Shown: positions 53,101 to 61,786, counted from the first letter of the stretch. The stretch: DNA of 64,000 nt from Grimontia kaedaensis (GCF_023746615.1 NZ_CP082276.1:1178001-1242000), one strand, 5' to 3'. A program made the numbers and translations. Notes: generated by a model not told the origin, from the sequence alone.

Positions 53101-56100
53101 AGGATGTAGCCAATTTCTGGTGCAGCACCACCATTGCCTTTGTTCACATAAGCAACATCAGCAACTTCCAAGGTTCCGTTTTGGCTCAATACCATCGCGA
53201 AGGTTGTCATGTCTGTGAATGCTGGTAATGGCACTTCCATTTGTACCCAGCCATCAGTCAGAGCAGTACCCTGTGACAGTGAGTAGTCATTCGCTACCTC
53301 ATCCTGTGACAGACTCTGAATAGACAATCGAACTGCGCTTGCATCTGTGCGCACTTTGAACTGTGCATGTGTGTAAGACGAAATGTCGATTGGGTTTGAG
53401 TTGTTAACCCAAGCAATCGCACCCCAACCGTCTGTTACGTCTAGTTCTAGTACTGGATTGTAAGAGTCATTAGCGACTTCGCTTAAACCAGCATTGTTCC
53501 ATACTTGAACATCTTCAAAGACAATGTTTGTCTCTTGACCGGTATAAAGTACATAGCCCGTTTCTGGGGCTTCAGTACCGCCATTGCTATCGTTGTTCAC
53601 AAATGCAATGTCAGCGATCTCAAGTGTTCCGTTTTCACCAAGCGTCAACGCAAATGTCTTCATATCAGTATAAGAAGGCACCGGCACGCTCATTTGAACC
53701 CATCCATTATCAAGTGAAGTACCTGATGACAGTGAGTATGAGTTAGCTGTTGTTTCATCTGCTTGGTTGATGAAAGTAACATCAACACTCGCAGCAGATG
53801 TTTTTACTTTGAACTCGGCATGTGTGTATGGCGTAAGGTCTACTTGTGTTGTGTTAAACAACCAAGCAGCAGAACCCCAACCACCCGTGACCGTCAGTTC
53901 CTGAACAGGTGAATAAGTGCTGTCACTTCCGGCGCCAATTGAAGCACCCGAACCGTCTTGCGACCATACTTGAATGTCGTCGAAGCCGTGAACAGTGTCC
54001 TTACCGGTATACATAACGTACCCAGCACCGGAATTGTCAGAACCCGTTTCGTACGGAATAGCGTGAATCGCGTCAATGACGTTTTGCTCAACACCGCCGT
54101 TTGACTTAACAATCTGATTACCACCGCGAGTGATTCCTTCAAATACACCCGCATCAACCAGATCCCAGATGGCATATTTCGCGTTACCATCAATGTCGAT
54201 CAAACCGAAGTGCTTCTCTGGATCGCCAGTGTTTTCAGCGCCACCTTTCCATGGTTCATCAAAAGCTTGGAAGAAGAATACAGATGCACCATAGTCAATA
54301 GCCCATTGGCTCATCGCATCATAGTATTTCTTCTGTTTGTACTCATCAGAAGCACCTGTTCCACCAGCACCAAAACCAGTGTTCGACTCGGTCGACCAAC
54401 CTGTTTCGCCAATGTGGATCTGTTTAGTGCTGTCAATTGCCATCACGCTATCTTTAACGGCGTCGATCTGAGTCAGCGCTTTGTTGAACGCGCGCTCCAT
54501 GGCTTTGTCAGCTTGTTCTTGACGAGTTAGCGATTGCTCTGACTCAGGAACTGGCCAGAAATCACCGTCATGGAATGTATCGTGGAATGGATAAACATGA
54601 ACAGACACGTAGTCAACTGCTTGAATCAGTGCTTTGATGTCTGCTTCATGCGCTTGGTAGTAACCATTATTAATAGACCAAACAGCCCAGTTTTCAGAAC
54701 TGGTGATCCAAATATCTTCACTGATTGTGCCATCGGCCTTCATTGCTTGAAGCTCGTTAACACGGCGCAAGATAATACCTGGTTCAACACGGTAGCTACT
54801 CGCCCACTCAACCATCGCCTCATTACCAACCGCAATCACTTTGATAATGTTTGGATAGGTTTGCGCGAACTCAACCGCTTTATCCATTTCCAATTGGTTG
54901 TTGGCGTGTTCTTGTGAGCTGTCTATTTCTACATTAGAGAATGCATTGAGTGCTGAAATCCAAACACCAAGCATCACGTTCATTTCGAAGCTAGGATCTT
55001 CTTGTTGAAGCTCATCAATCGCTTGAAGTAGACGTTCGGTGTCTACGAAGTCCTGAGTGTTGTATGTGCGCAGCATACGAATGCCGACAGCATGCATGAT
55101 TTTCAGGTCTTCTTTGACTTCCGCAACGCTTGGGGCATTTTCGTTAGAACGCACATTTGTGCGGAAAGCGCCGTAAGAGATTGCAGGAAGTTCTGCAGTG
55201 CCGAGCACTGGTTGACCTACAGCATCACCACCAGTAACGGTTGAAACTGGGAAGTCACCCGTTGCAGTTGGTTGTGGTTCGATTTCTGGAGCAACAGCAT
55301 AGTCACTACTACTGCTACCGTCAGTACCACCATCGGTGCCGCCATCAGTTCCACCATCGGTACCGCCATCAGTTCCACCATCGGTACCGCCATCAGTGCT
55401 ACCATCAGAACCGCTTTGAGAAACCAGAACAACATCGGCAAAGTTCAGTGAACCTGCACCGTTGAAGATCAGACCAATCCACGTCATATCAGAGAATGCT
55501 GGGAATGGAACTTCCATTTGCACCCAACCATTATCCAAGGTTTCGCCGCTTGAGAAGTTGTATGTATTTTTAACTTCCGATTGGCTAGCGCTTTGGAAAA
55601 CAACGTCGACTGCAGAATAGGAACCTGGTTCAACTTTAAAACGAAGGAATGAGAATGCAGAGGCATCTACAGCATTTTCTGGCTCATTACCCCAGGCAAC
55701 AGCTGCTGCATCAGCGCCCCAACTTGCGCCACTAGCGAGAGAAAATGCTTTGGAGTAAGGCGCGTCATTGAGATCAGCTAATGTTGCGCCGCTTCCCCAA
55801 TTATCCCCCCAGTATTCCATTGAGAACGAATCTTCTTGATCGCTGTAAGCGATATAGCCCGGGCCAACATTTCCTGTAGAGTTGTTAACCAAAGCTATGT
55901 CTGCAACTTCCATGGTGCCGTCTTGTCCAAGCACAAGAGCAAATGTAGTCACATCTGCAAAGGCTGGGACCGGTATTTCCATTTGTACCCAGCCGTCAGC
56001 TAACGCTGTACCAGATGACAGCGCGTAATCTTCCGCAACTTCACCATCGCTTCGACCAGTGGTAGATACGCGCACTTGGGCAGCGTCAGTTTTTACCTTG

Positions 56101-57056
56101 AACTGTGCGTGAGTATATTGGGAGAAATCGACAAAGCTTGATGAGCTAGCCCATGCTAACGCTCCCCACCCGCTGGTGGCCGTAAGCTCAAGCACAGGGT
56201 CATAAGTACCACCAGAAACTTCCGAAATTCCTGCGCCATTCCATGCTTGCAGCTCTTCAAAAGCAACATTGGTTTCTTGGCCTGTATAAAGAATATAACC
56301 AACTTGAGGTGTGCCACCAATGATGTTGTTTCCGCCACCGTTGTTGTCTGAAGTATCAGGCTGAGAGTCGAACGTTTTTCCATAAAAAACATTCCTCAGC
56401 TCAATCACTTCACCGTTTATACCTTTACTCCTTACAAACAAAGGCATTGTAACGTCGGACAGATCGATTATCTGATTGCCAATTAGTTCGGACATTGGGA
56501 TTTTGTAACTGGCCCAATCGGTAGTTATAGACCTGCCATTTGAATCGAAATTCGTACCAGCTTCTTTTGCTGGACGCTGGCCTAATTCGTTACCTTCTAC
56601 ACTGGTTGAAAGACCCGTTTGAAAGCCAATAACAAAAGGTAATGACGCTTTTGAAGCTTTTGCCTCAAAATTTAAGTATCCGCTGTTAAACCCAGCCAAA
56701 TTGATCGCTGCTTCAGCCGAGTTGTCGGTTGTAATTAACGCTGTACCCCAACCCCATTCGGCTTCAACAAAATTATTAGTTGATGAAGGCGCAGGCACGC
56801 TCAAGGCATCATTAGATGTACCCATAAATGAAGTACCTACAAAACTACCTTGCGCTTCCGACTCCGCTTCATTTTGAAAAGGAATGACAGTCAGGTTGCT
56901 ACTTGCACCCTCTCCGACTCTATGAACCTCATATGTGTCGGCACCTGAAGGCTGCACATCTGGTGGACCGCCCGCTGAATCATCGCCTCCACCGCCACAA
57001 CCGCTCAGTGCGACCGAGGTCATCAGCAGCATCTTTGCAAATAAATTTTTCATCAT
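50142..57056 (-). CDS. Giant multimodular GH17 beta-1,3-glucanase lipoprotein
   Basis: 2304 residues. MMKNLFAKMLLMTSVALSGC is a lipoprotein signal with Gly at +2, indicating an outer-membrane or surface lipoprotein. The order is: an N-terminal beta-sandwich (about 60-230), two carbohydrate-binding-like sandwiches (about 250-392 and 399-545), a TDGG linker, the GH17 barrel (about 590-980), three more sandwiches of the first type (to about 1455), a linker, then three near-identical modules and one different ExoP-like module separated by linkers. GH17 catalytic residues are E746 (VGNEAMV) and E884 (HIGETGW), 138 apart as expected. It should cut laminarin-type beta-1,3-glucan, with the repeats binding glucan. 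An operator lies about 120 bases upstream. Confidence 0.93.
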   Translation of the reverse strand: MMKNLFAKMLLMTSVALSGCGGGGDDSAGGPPDVQPSGADTYEVHRVGEGASSNLTVIPFQNEAESEAQGSFVGTSFMGTSNDALSVPAPSSTNNFVEAEWGWGTALITTDNSAEAAINLAGFNSGYLNFEAKASKASLPFVIGFQTGLSTSVEGNELGQRPAKEAGTNFDSNGRSITTDWASYKIPMSELIGNQIIDLSDVTMPLFVRSKGINGEVIELRNVFYGKTFDSQPDTSDNNGGGNNIIGGTPQVGYILYTGQETNVAFEELQAWNGAGISEVSGGTYDPVLELTATSGWGALAWASSSSFVDFSQYTHAQFKVKTDAAQVRVSTTGRSDGEVAEDYALSSGTALADGWVQMEIPVPAFADVTTFALVLGQDGTMEVADIALVNNSTGNVGPGYIAYSDQEDSFSMEYWGDNWGSGATLADLNDAPYSKAFSLASGASWGADAAAVAWGNEPENAVDASAFSFLRFKVEPGSYSAVDVVFQSASQSEVKNTYNFSSGETLDNGWVQMEVPFPAFSDMTWIGLIFNGAGSLNFADVVLVSQSGSDGSTDGGTDGGTDGGTDGGTDGGTDGGTDGSSSSDYAVAPEIEPQPTATGDFPVSTVTGGDAVGQPVLGTAELPAISYGAFRTNVRSNENAPSVAEVKEDLKIMHAVGIRMLRTYNTQDFVDTERLLQAIDELQQEDPSFEMNVMLGVWISALNAFSNVEIDSSQEHANNQLEMDKAVEFAQTYPNIIKVIAVGNEAMVEWASSYRVEPGIILRRVNELQAMKADGTISEDIWITSSENWAVWSINNGYYQAHEADIKALIQAVDYVSVHVYPFHDTFHDGDFWPVPESEQSLTRQEQADKAMERAFNKALTQIDAVKDSVMAIDSTKQIHIGETGWSTESNTGFGAGGTGASDEYKQKKYYDAMSQWAIDYGASVFFFQAFDEPWKGGAENTGDPEKHFGLIDIDGNAKYAIWDLVDAGVFEGITRGGNQIVKSNGGVEQNVIDAIHAIPYETGSDNSGAGYVMYTGKDTVHGFDDIQVWSQDGSGASIGAGSDSTYSPVQELTVTGGWGSAAWLFNTTQVDLTPYTHAEFKVKTSAASVDVTFINQADETTANSYSLSSGTSLDNGWVQMSVPVPSYTDMKTFALTLGENGTLEIADIAFVNNDSNGGTEAPETGYVLYTGQETNIVFEDVQVWNNAGLSEVANDSYNPVLELDVTDGWGAIAWVNNSNPIDISSYTHAQFKVRTDASAVRLSIQSLSQDEVANDYSLSQGTALTDGWVQMEVPLPAFTDMTTFAMVLSQNGTLEVADVAYVNKGNGGAAPEIGYILYTGQETNLVFDDVQVWNNAGLGDATSDLYNPVLELTVTDGWGALAWSSTLNPIDVTSYTHARFKLLTDLTQVRISIQGVTDGEVADDYLLSTGTALTDGWVQMEVPLPNYADLTTFALVLGEPGSFQIADLAFVNADNDGGTDGGTDGGTDGGTGGGTDGGTDGGTDGGTGGGTDGGTDGGTDGGTDGGTDGGTDGGTDGGTDGGTDGGTTGSVVSIFSDDYTDIAVNEWGPNWGDASARIIDGTLNDSPAKVITLGAGQTFAGIDFSSAAFDATGYTTFNMQYKVEPLLAGQVVNIKLSNHEGGAGESNAVQYTSVPTGSDVVTLAIPLDDFTSADASGSLARNAIAQIVISAARADTDESVDIYLDNIYFSGNTDGGTDGGTDGGTDGGTDGGTDGGTTDAVVSVFSDDYTDIAVNEWGPNWGDASARIIDGTLNDSPAKVITLGAGQTFAGIDFSSAAFDATGYTTFNMQYKVEPLLAGQVVNIKLSNHSGGSGETGAIQYTSVPSSTDVVTLAISLDDFTDASGNGDLSRDAIAQIVISAARADTDESVDIYLDNIYFSNGTTDGGTDGGTDGGTDGGTDGGTDGGTDGGTDGGTDGGTDGGTDGGTDGGTDGGTDGGTDGGTDGGTDGGTTGTTPIVIFNNAANPQWVAWDCCGGTTPPVITDSDAAYGEVTFFEVAAATVNGFSSREGVATDPQPVDVNAWMVEGVISFDIKLLAAGETPADVWNFKVESNGGNEAVELTLDSVPELNVWKNYQFNLSDLSNNGLDLTAIDLIMVFPAWETGIGSEYVIDNVVISPTANDGGTDGGTDGGTDSGTTGDIVSIFSDDYTDISVNEWGPNWGDSSARITDGDLEGSPAKVINIEAGQVFAGIDFSSAAFDASSFTTFNMQYKVDPLLAGQVINIKLSNHAGGSGETGAIQYTSVPSSTDVVTLAISLDDFTDASGNGDLSRDAIAQIVISAARADNDQAVDIYLDNIYFSK
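50145..50632 (-). repeat. C-terminal copy of the repeated sandwich module (copy 3)
   Basis: Encodes residues about 2142-2304, from SIFSDDYTDISVNEWGPNWG to the C-terminus. Its C-terminal half is almost identical in DNA to the middle copy (51413-51895), while its N-terminal half has diverged (SSARITDGDLEGSPAKVINIEAGQ). Confidence 0.85.
51197..51406 (-). repeat. Tandem 12-bp repeat encoding a TDGG linker
   Basis: About 17 uninterrupted TDGG units, written as a 24-bp DNA period with alternating synonymous codons (accaccatcggtg / ccgccgtcagt). It is a flexible, acidic linker between modules and a likely site of length variation. Confidence 0.9.
51410..51895 (-). repeat. Middle copy of the repeated sandwich module (copy 2, mosaic)
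   Basis: Encodes residues about 1721-1880. The N-terminal half matches copy 1 almost base for base and the C-terminal half matches copy 3 almost base for base, so it looks like a recombinant of the two. Confidence 0.85.
51973..52460 (-). repeat. First copy of the repeated sandwich module (copy 1)
   Basis: Encodes residues about 1532-1692 (SIFSDDYTDIAVNEWGPNWG). It is almost identical to copy 2 in its N-terminal half and diverges in the C-terminal half (EGGAGESNAVQYTSVPTGSD). Confidence 0.85.
52470..52685 (-). repeat. Tandem TDGG/TGGG linker repeat
   Basis: About 18 four-residue units, mostly TDGG with interspersed TGGG, built from the same 12/24-bp DNA period as the other linkers. Shorter versions of this linker occur at 50644-50690, 51902-51972 and 55318-55400. 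Confidence 0.88.
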
Positions 57057-57173
57057 ATTGTCCGTATTCCTGAATCCTTACTTCTAACCCGCAGCGGCCA
57101 AAACCTTGCAGGGACTAGAAACTCCACATGTCGCACGGAGAATCACATTAGGGTGTGGGTGTCGATACAAAAA

Positions 57174-57185
57174 GAAAGCGCTTTC
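57174..57185. promoter_or_regulatory. LacI-family operator of the GH17 gene
   Basis: A perfect GAAAGCGCTTTC palindrome, extended one pair to AGAAAGCGCTTTCT, about 120 bases upstream of the GH17 start codon. Confidence 0.85.
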
Positions 57186-57680
57186 TAAGCAAGTTCAAAA
57201 TAAAGCCGTTTGAACGGCTCTAACCAAAGCGGGTGATACACGCCCGCGTATGATGTAAAGATATTGTTAATCCCATGTGATTCTCAATTAGAATCTTTGG
57301 CTTTACTGACATTAAATGGGAGCTGTCACACAGTAATTTGCAACAAATGATCTAAATTTCATTTATGAAACATTACACTCTTAATGACTCATAGATAAGA
57401 CATATGCCTATCTAGCTAGTTCTAAAGACAACAATCCCAGTCAATATGTAAACATTATGTGAATTAGGTAACATTTTTACCTGAGACCGTTTGCAGATGC
57501 CAAAGCACCTCATTACGGTTTCACTGACTAGCGGTTTCTCTAACATTTTGGTAACCAAATCACCAATTACGGTTAGAAAGCTGGATAAAAAGCTAGACAA
57601 ACTCGACAGTTGAACGTGTTTTGCCTAATGGGTGTCAGGCAGGAAATGGACTTAGCCGAGTATTATTTGCAACAAGCAAA

Positions 57681-57692
57681 GAAAGCGCTTTC
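57681..57692. promoter_or_regulatory. LacI-family operator of the porin-GH16 operon
   Basis: A perfect GAAAGCGCTTTC palindrome ending 32 bases before the porin ATG at 57725, suited to repressing initiation of the porin-GH16 transcript. Confidence 0.85.
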
Positions 57693-57724
57693 AAAAAGTA
57701 ACGCAACTTCGCTATGGAGTGAGA

Positions 57725-59131
57725 ATGAACAAGTCTACTTTAGCGATGGCTGTCCTGTGTGGCATGGGTGCTCTCTCGAGCGTACCTGCAACCGCAGACA
57801 TCATTGACGAGTTTGAGTTTCATGGTTATTTCCGGGCTGGTTATTTCTTCAGTTCTGATAATGACTTCAAAAAAGCAGATATCCCTGGGCAAAAAGAGCA
57901 GCTGGGGCGGCTAGGTTTAGAAGCTGACAATGATGGCAACTTGACCTTCATCACTCGTACCAATATCGGTGAGAGCCAACAATTAAGCATTCATGTGGGT
58001 ATTGGTGACACTGCATTCGACGACCTAATTGGCTTTTTGGAAATGTCTGGCGTCACACCAACAGGCAATCTTTGGGCAGGTAAACGAAAGTTGGCCGATG
58101 AAAATTATGTTTTCATGACCGATTTCTTTTACACCGATCTTGAGGGAATTGGAGTTGGTATTCAGAACTATGAAATCGGTGATAGCTTTCTAGACCTTGC
58201 CTATATTGCAAGCGAGAGAAATATTAGTAACAGCTACGATGACTATGATGACTTTGTAGATAATGCTTCAACAAATGATGACATTATCAGGCTACAAAAC
58301 GGACGATACGTGACTGATGACGAGCGCTCCAATATTTATAGCAATCAAAACAATGTCATGCATACATTCCATGCTGGTTACACTCTTGGTGCTCTGACAT
58401 TGCATGGAAACTATAAATACATGCCAGACAACTGGGATCTAACAGGAAAAGAGTGGGCAGAGGAAGGCTACGATGTCACCGCCATTTACCACATGCTCGA
58501 TTTCTTTGGATTAAAAGGGAATGCTTTCTCATACGCTATTCTCCAAGCGGGAGAAGGGTTAGGTTCTGGTAACTTGCTGGGTGGTACGTTGACCGATTAC
58601 GCTGCGTTACGTCCGGGCTCACTGACACAAGGTTACAAGGTTAACGACCCTGACAGAGGAGATCTAGCTCCAATAACCGGTGACCCGTACTATCTTCTCA
58701 CTCAACGCGAGGAAGACGCGAAGTCTGTCAGAGCTATTCTTTGGGGGGGATATACCAATAGTCAAGGTATTGGCTTCTTCCCTTCCCTCCAAGCTCAATA
58801 CAACGATGAGGGTACAAACAAGGAAGGCGATGATGCGGGTTACAACTACTGGGTGTCCGCAATGATGCGTAATATCTTCCCAGTACGTGACAACTTCATC
58901 ATTCAGACCGAAGTGGGTTACTACGAGAACGTTCAAAATGGTGGCCATTGGCATCAGTCCAAGTTCACCGTAGCACCAACCTTTGTACTTTCCGATGGTT
59001 TGTCGACTGCTGAAATTCGTTTCACCGCTTCTTACCTGCCTCTTTCATGGACAACGGGTGAAGAGGGTAACAACTCAATTCCACTGAAGGACGACGTCGT
59101 CTTCGGTATTCAGGCGGATGCCTACTGGTAA
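57725..59131 (+). CDS. Outer-membrane porin, probable glucan-oligosaccharide channel
   Basis: 468 residues from ATG 57725, which has GGAG five bases upstream. A GTG at 57719 would add two residues. A Sec signal peptide (MNKSTLAMAVLCGMGALSSVPATA) is followed by alternating beta-strand sequence rich in Tyr, Asp and Gly, and the chain ends in the aromatic QADAYW typical of barrel insertion by BAM. The N-terminal FEFHGYFRAGYFFSSDND resembles sugar-specific porins of the maltoporin (LamB) type. Operator upstream, and the GH16 glucanase 96 bases downstream in the same direction, indicate a role in passing laminari-oligosaccharides into the periplasm. Exact porin family not determined. Confidence 0.85.
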   Translation: MNKSTLAMAVLCGMGALSSVPATADIIDEFEFHGYFRAGYFFSSDNDFKKADIPGQKEQLGRLGLEADNDGNLTFITRTNIGESQQLSIHVGIGDTAFDDLIGFLEMSGVTPTGNLWAGKRKLADENYVFMTDFFYTDLEGIGVGIQNYEIGDSFLDLAYIASERNISNSYDDYDDFVDNASTNDDIIRLQNGRYVTDDERSNIYSNQNNVMHTFHAGYTLGALTLHGNYKYMPDNWDLTGKEWAEEGYDVTAIYHMLDFFGLKGNAFSYAILQAGEGLGSGNLLGGTLTDYAALRPGSLTQGYKVNDPDRGDLAPITGDPYYLLTQREEDAKSVRAILWGGYTNSQGIGFFPSLQAQYNDEGTNKEGDDAGYNYWVSAMMRNIFPVRDNFIIQTEVGYYENVQNGGHWHQSKFTVAPTFVLSDGLSTAEIRFTASYLPLSWTTGEEGNNSIPLKDDVVFGIQADAYW

Positions 59132-59227
59132 GCCTTTGGACTTGAAAGGCTACGCTGTAAGTAGCTCCAAAAGTGTTTGAATGTATTGCGCAATTAACCT
59201 GAATTGCCGACGTGTAAGGATACAACA

Positions 59228-60796
59228 ATGACTAATTTCCCTTATCGACGCGCATTAGTGGCTGCAGCAGTGGTTACTGCTGTTGCCGGTTGTGAGTCGA
59301 AAGTGTATCAACCAGTGACTGCTGGCCCTGATACCAGCGCTCCTATGGTTCGCCCTTCCAGCGACTGGACTCTTGTGTGGAATGACGAATTTAGTGGCGA
59401 CGCGATTGATAAATCAAAATGGAGCCACGAAGAAAACTGTTACGGTGGTGGTAACGCTGAGCGTCAGTGTTATACCGATCGTGAAGTGAACTCCTTTGTT
59501 GAAGACGGTAAGCTGCATATTGTCGCTCGTGACTACCAATTTACCGGACCATCAGACCCACAGGGTCAGTCACGCCATATGGCGACCCTACCGTTTACTT
59601 CCGCGCGCTTGCGTACGATGAACAAAGGCGATTGGAAGTATGGTCGCTTTGAAGTTCGTGCAAAACTGCCATTTGGTCAGGGCACTTGGCCGGCCATCTG
59701 GATGTTGCCGACTGATTATGTATTTGGTGGTTGGGCAGCCTCTGGTGAAATCGATATCGTTGAAGCGGTTAACCTGAAAACCGCCACTGACGAGCTTGGC
59801 GCTGAAGCAGGTAAAGAAGAAGCACGTATTCACGGTACTATTCACTACGGTCGCGAGTGGCCGGATAACGTGAGTACCGCAGCGGAATATCACCTTCCAA
59901 ACCACGTAAACCCTGCAGACGGTTTCCACACCTACTCACTGGAGTGGGAAAAGGACGAAATGCGTTGGTATATCGATGATATCCACTACGCAACGCAGCG
60001 CTCTGACGGCTGGTACAGCCAGTACAAAGAAGGTGGTCGCTGGGTAACAGGTGAATCTGATGCACCGTTTAACCAACGTTTCCACATGATCCTGAACCTC
60101 GCGATTGGTGGATCTTGGGCATCGAACGCTAACGAAGGTGGTATAGACCCATCTATCTTCCCGCAGACAATGGAAGTGGATTTTGTTCGCGTTTACGAAT
60201 GTTCGAAAGACCGTGAAACCGGCAAAGGTTGTGCGACCGTTCAGGATTCCGCTCAATTCATCGCTGGTACACCTGCGCCTGAAATCATTATTCCGGGCCC
60301 AGACTATGCAACTGGCCCTGAGTTTGTGCTGTTTGGCGACAAGCCAGACAAACACCTGCGTTCGAAAGAGTATGATCCACAGTTCAAGATCTACACAGAA
60401 ACCAAGCCTGTTGAAGGCCGTGGTGATGTGCTGGCAATGAAGAAAACCGGTGAGATCGGTAACTTCTACTTCGAATCACCTGAAGTCAACATGGGTGAAT
60501 GGATGCAAGGTGGTGAGCTGGTCTTTGACCTATTGGTAGAAGAGAAAGCACCAGAATCGAATATCCTTGTTCGTGTCGACAGCGGCTGGCCAGCATCGAG
60601 TGACATCGATGTAGAAGTGCCACCACTCGGTCAATGGACAGAGGTTCGCATCAACTTCGCTGAACTGATCGAAAACGGTAACCGTTTTGCACCAGGTTCG
60701 AAGGCGAACGTTGAAGGCCTTAAGAATATCTTTGTTATGGAGCCAACAGGGCCGATGGTCCTGCAAATCGATAACATTAGATACGAGAAGAAATAG
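59228..60796 (+). CDS. GH16 beta-1,3-glucanase (laminarinase) lipoprotein
   Basis: 522 residues from ATG 59228, with AAGGA about seven bases upstream. A TTG at 59204 is less likely. The signal peptide ends in the lipobox VTAVAGCE; Glu at +2 suggests the outer membrane. The GH16 jelly-roll (about 45-330) opens WTLVWNDEFSGDAIDKSKWSHE and carries the catalytic ExDxxE as E174, D176 and E179 in GEIDIVE, plus FHTYSLEWEKDEMRWYIDD. A C-terminal sandwich (about 370-522), like the non-GH17 module in the giant glucanase, probably binds glucan. It follows the porin gene without an operator of its own and ends at a strong terminator, so the two are likely co-transcribed. Confidence 0.94.
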   Translation: MTNFPYRRALVAAAVVTAVAGCESKVYQPVTAGPDTSAPMVRPSSDWTLVWNDEFSGDAIDKSKWSHEENCYGGGNAERQCYTDREVNSFVEDGKLHIVARDYQFTGPSDPQGQSRHMATLPFTSARLRTMNKGDWKYGRFEVRAKLPFGQGTWPAIWMLPTDYVFGGWAASGEIDIVEAVNLKTATDELGAEAGKEEARIHGTIHYGREWPDNVSTAAEYHLPNHVNPADGFHTYSLEWEKDEMRWYIDDIHYATQRSDGWYSQYKEGGRWVTGESDAPFNQRFHMILNLAIGGSWASNANEGGIDPSIFPQTMEVDFVRVYECSKDRETGKGCATVQDSAQFIAGTPAPEIIIPGPDYATGPEFVLFGDKPDKHLRSKEYDPQFKIYTETKPVEGRGDVLAMKKTGEIGNFYFESPEVNMGEWMQGGELVFDLLVEEKAPESNILVRVDSGWPASSDIDVEVPPLGQWTEVRINFAELIENGNRFAPGSKANVEGLKNIFVMEPTGPMVLQIDNIRYEKK

Positions 60797-60812
60797 TCCC
60801 TCTTCTTGAAAC

Positions 60813-60846
60813 CCAAAAGGGAGGCGAAAGCCTCCCTTTTCTTTTG
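60813..60846 (+). terminator. Intrinsic terminator of the porin-GH16 operon
   Basis: AAAAGGGAGGC (60815-60825) pairs with GCCTCCCTTTT (60830-60840) around a GAAA tetraloop, with CTTTTG following. Confidence 0.93.
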
Positions 60847-60990
60847 TATTACTTTATCTAACCCGGGTAAGACTTGATCAAACTCAGCAAAACCCTTCCA
60901 TATCGTGCTTTTAGTGCTGGAAATACCCTGCGGGTGATTGATAAAATCCCTGCCACTTCAATAAACGCATATCAAAGAGAGTGACTCCCC

Positions 60991-61713
60991 ATGGGACGCA
61001 GTTTCGAAGTTCGTAAAGCTTCAATGGCGAAAACACAAGGCGCCAAAGTTAAGCTGTACTCAAAGTACGGTAAAGAAATCTACGTTATCGCAAAAAACGG
61101 CGGTGGCGACCCAGATTCAAACCTGTCGCTTAAGCGCATGATCGAGAAAGCGAAAAAAGATCAGGTGCCAGGGCACGTTATCGACAAAGCAATCGAGAAA
61201 GCAGCTGGCGGTGGCGGTGAAAACTATGAAGTTGCGCGCTACGAAGGTTTTGGCCCAGGCGGTTGCTCAGTGATCGTTGACTGTCTAACTGACAACAACA
61301 ACCGTACCTACATGGAAGTGCGTCAGTGCTTCGTGAAAACCAACTCAAAGATTGGTGGCCCAGGTACTGTTGCTCACATGTTTGACCACCAGGCTGTATT
61401 CCAATTTGCCGGTGAAGACGAAGAAGCAGTACTGGAAGCGCTGATGATGGCAGACGCTGACGTGACAGATATCGAATGTGAAGACGGCGTGATTACTGTA
61501 TTTGCACCTCACACTGAATTCTTCAAAGTGAAAAACGCACTGACAGAGTCAATGCCAGAAGTCACTATCGACGTTGAAGAAATCACCTTCGTCCCGCAAA
61601 CCATGACAGCAGTGAGTGGCGACGATATCGCCACGTTCGATAAGTTTATGGACATGCTGAACGACTGTGACGACGTACAAAACGTATACCACAACGCAGA
61701 AATCGAGGCATAA
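60991..61713 (+). CDS. YebC/PmpR-family protein (YeeN-like)
   Basis: A 240-residue YebC/TACO1-family protein beginning MGRSFEVRKASMAKTQGAKVKLYSKYGKEIYVIAKNGGGDPDSN, the pattern of the second, YeeN-like paralogue rather than the ruvC-linked YebC. Other family markers are VPGHVIDKAIEKAAGG, YEGFGPGGCSVIVDCLTDN, GTVAHMFDHQAVF and the C-terminal DCDDVQNVYHNAEIE. Members act as DNA-binding regulators or help ribosomes translate proline stretches. Which role applies here is not visible. Single gene with its own terminator. Confidence 0.93.
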   Translation: MGRSFEVRKASMAKTQGAKVKLYSKYGKEIYVIAKNGGGDPDSNLSLKRMIEKAKKDQVPGHVIDKAIEKAAGGGGENYEVARYEGFGPGGCSVIVDCLTDNNNRTYMEVRQCFVKTNSKIGGPGTVAHMFDHQAVFQFAGEDEEAVLEALMMADADVTDIECEDGVITVFAPHTEFFKVKNALTESMPEVTIDVEEITFVPQTMTAVSGDDIATFDKFMDMLNDCDDVQNVYHNAEIEA

Positions 61714-61731
61714 CTCCTCAACGTTTGCGTT

Positions 61732-61766
61732 CGAAATGCCCGGTTTGACCGGGCATTTTACTTTTT
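61732..61766 (+). terminator. Intrinsic terminator of the YebC-like gene
   Basis: AAATGCCCGG (61734-61743) pairs with CCGGGCATTT (61749-61758) around TTTGA, followed by TACTTTTT. Confidence 0.93.
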
Positions 61767-61786
61767 GACTACATTAAGGCTCCACC

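Larger units (their letters stand above)
57057..57724. other. Divergent promoter region between GH17 and porin genes
   Basis: About 670 bases with the promoters of both glucan units. It has one perfect regulon palindrome near each gene (57174-57185, 57681-57692) and a possible CRP-like site at 57458-57473 (TGTGA-N6-TAACA). Small open frames here have no support. Confidence 0.6.
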
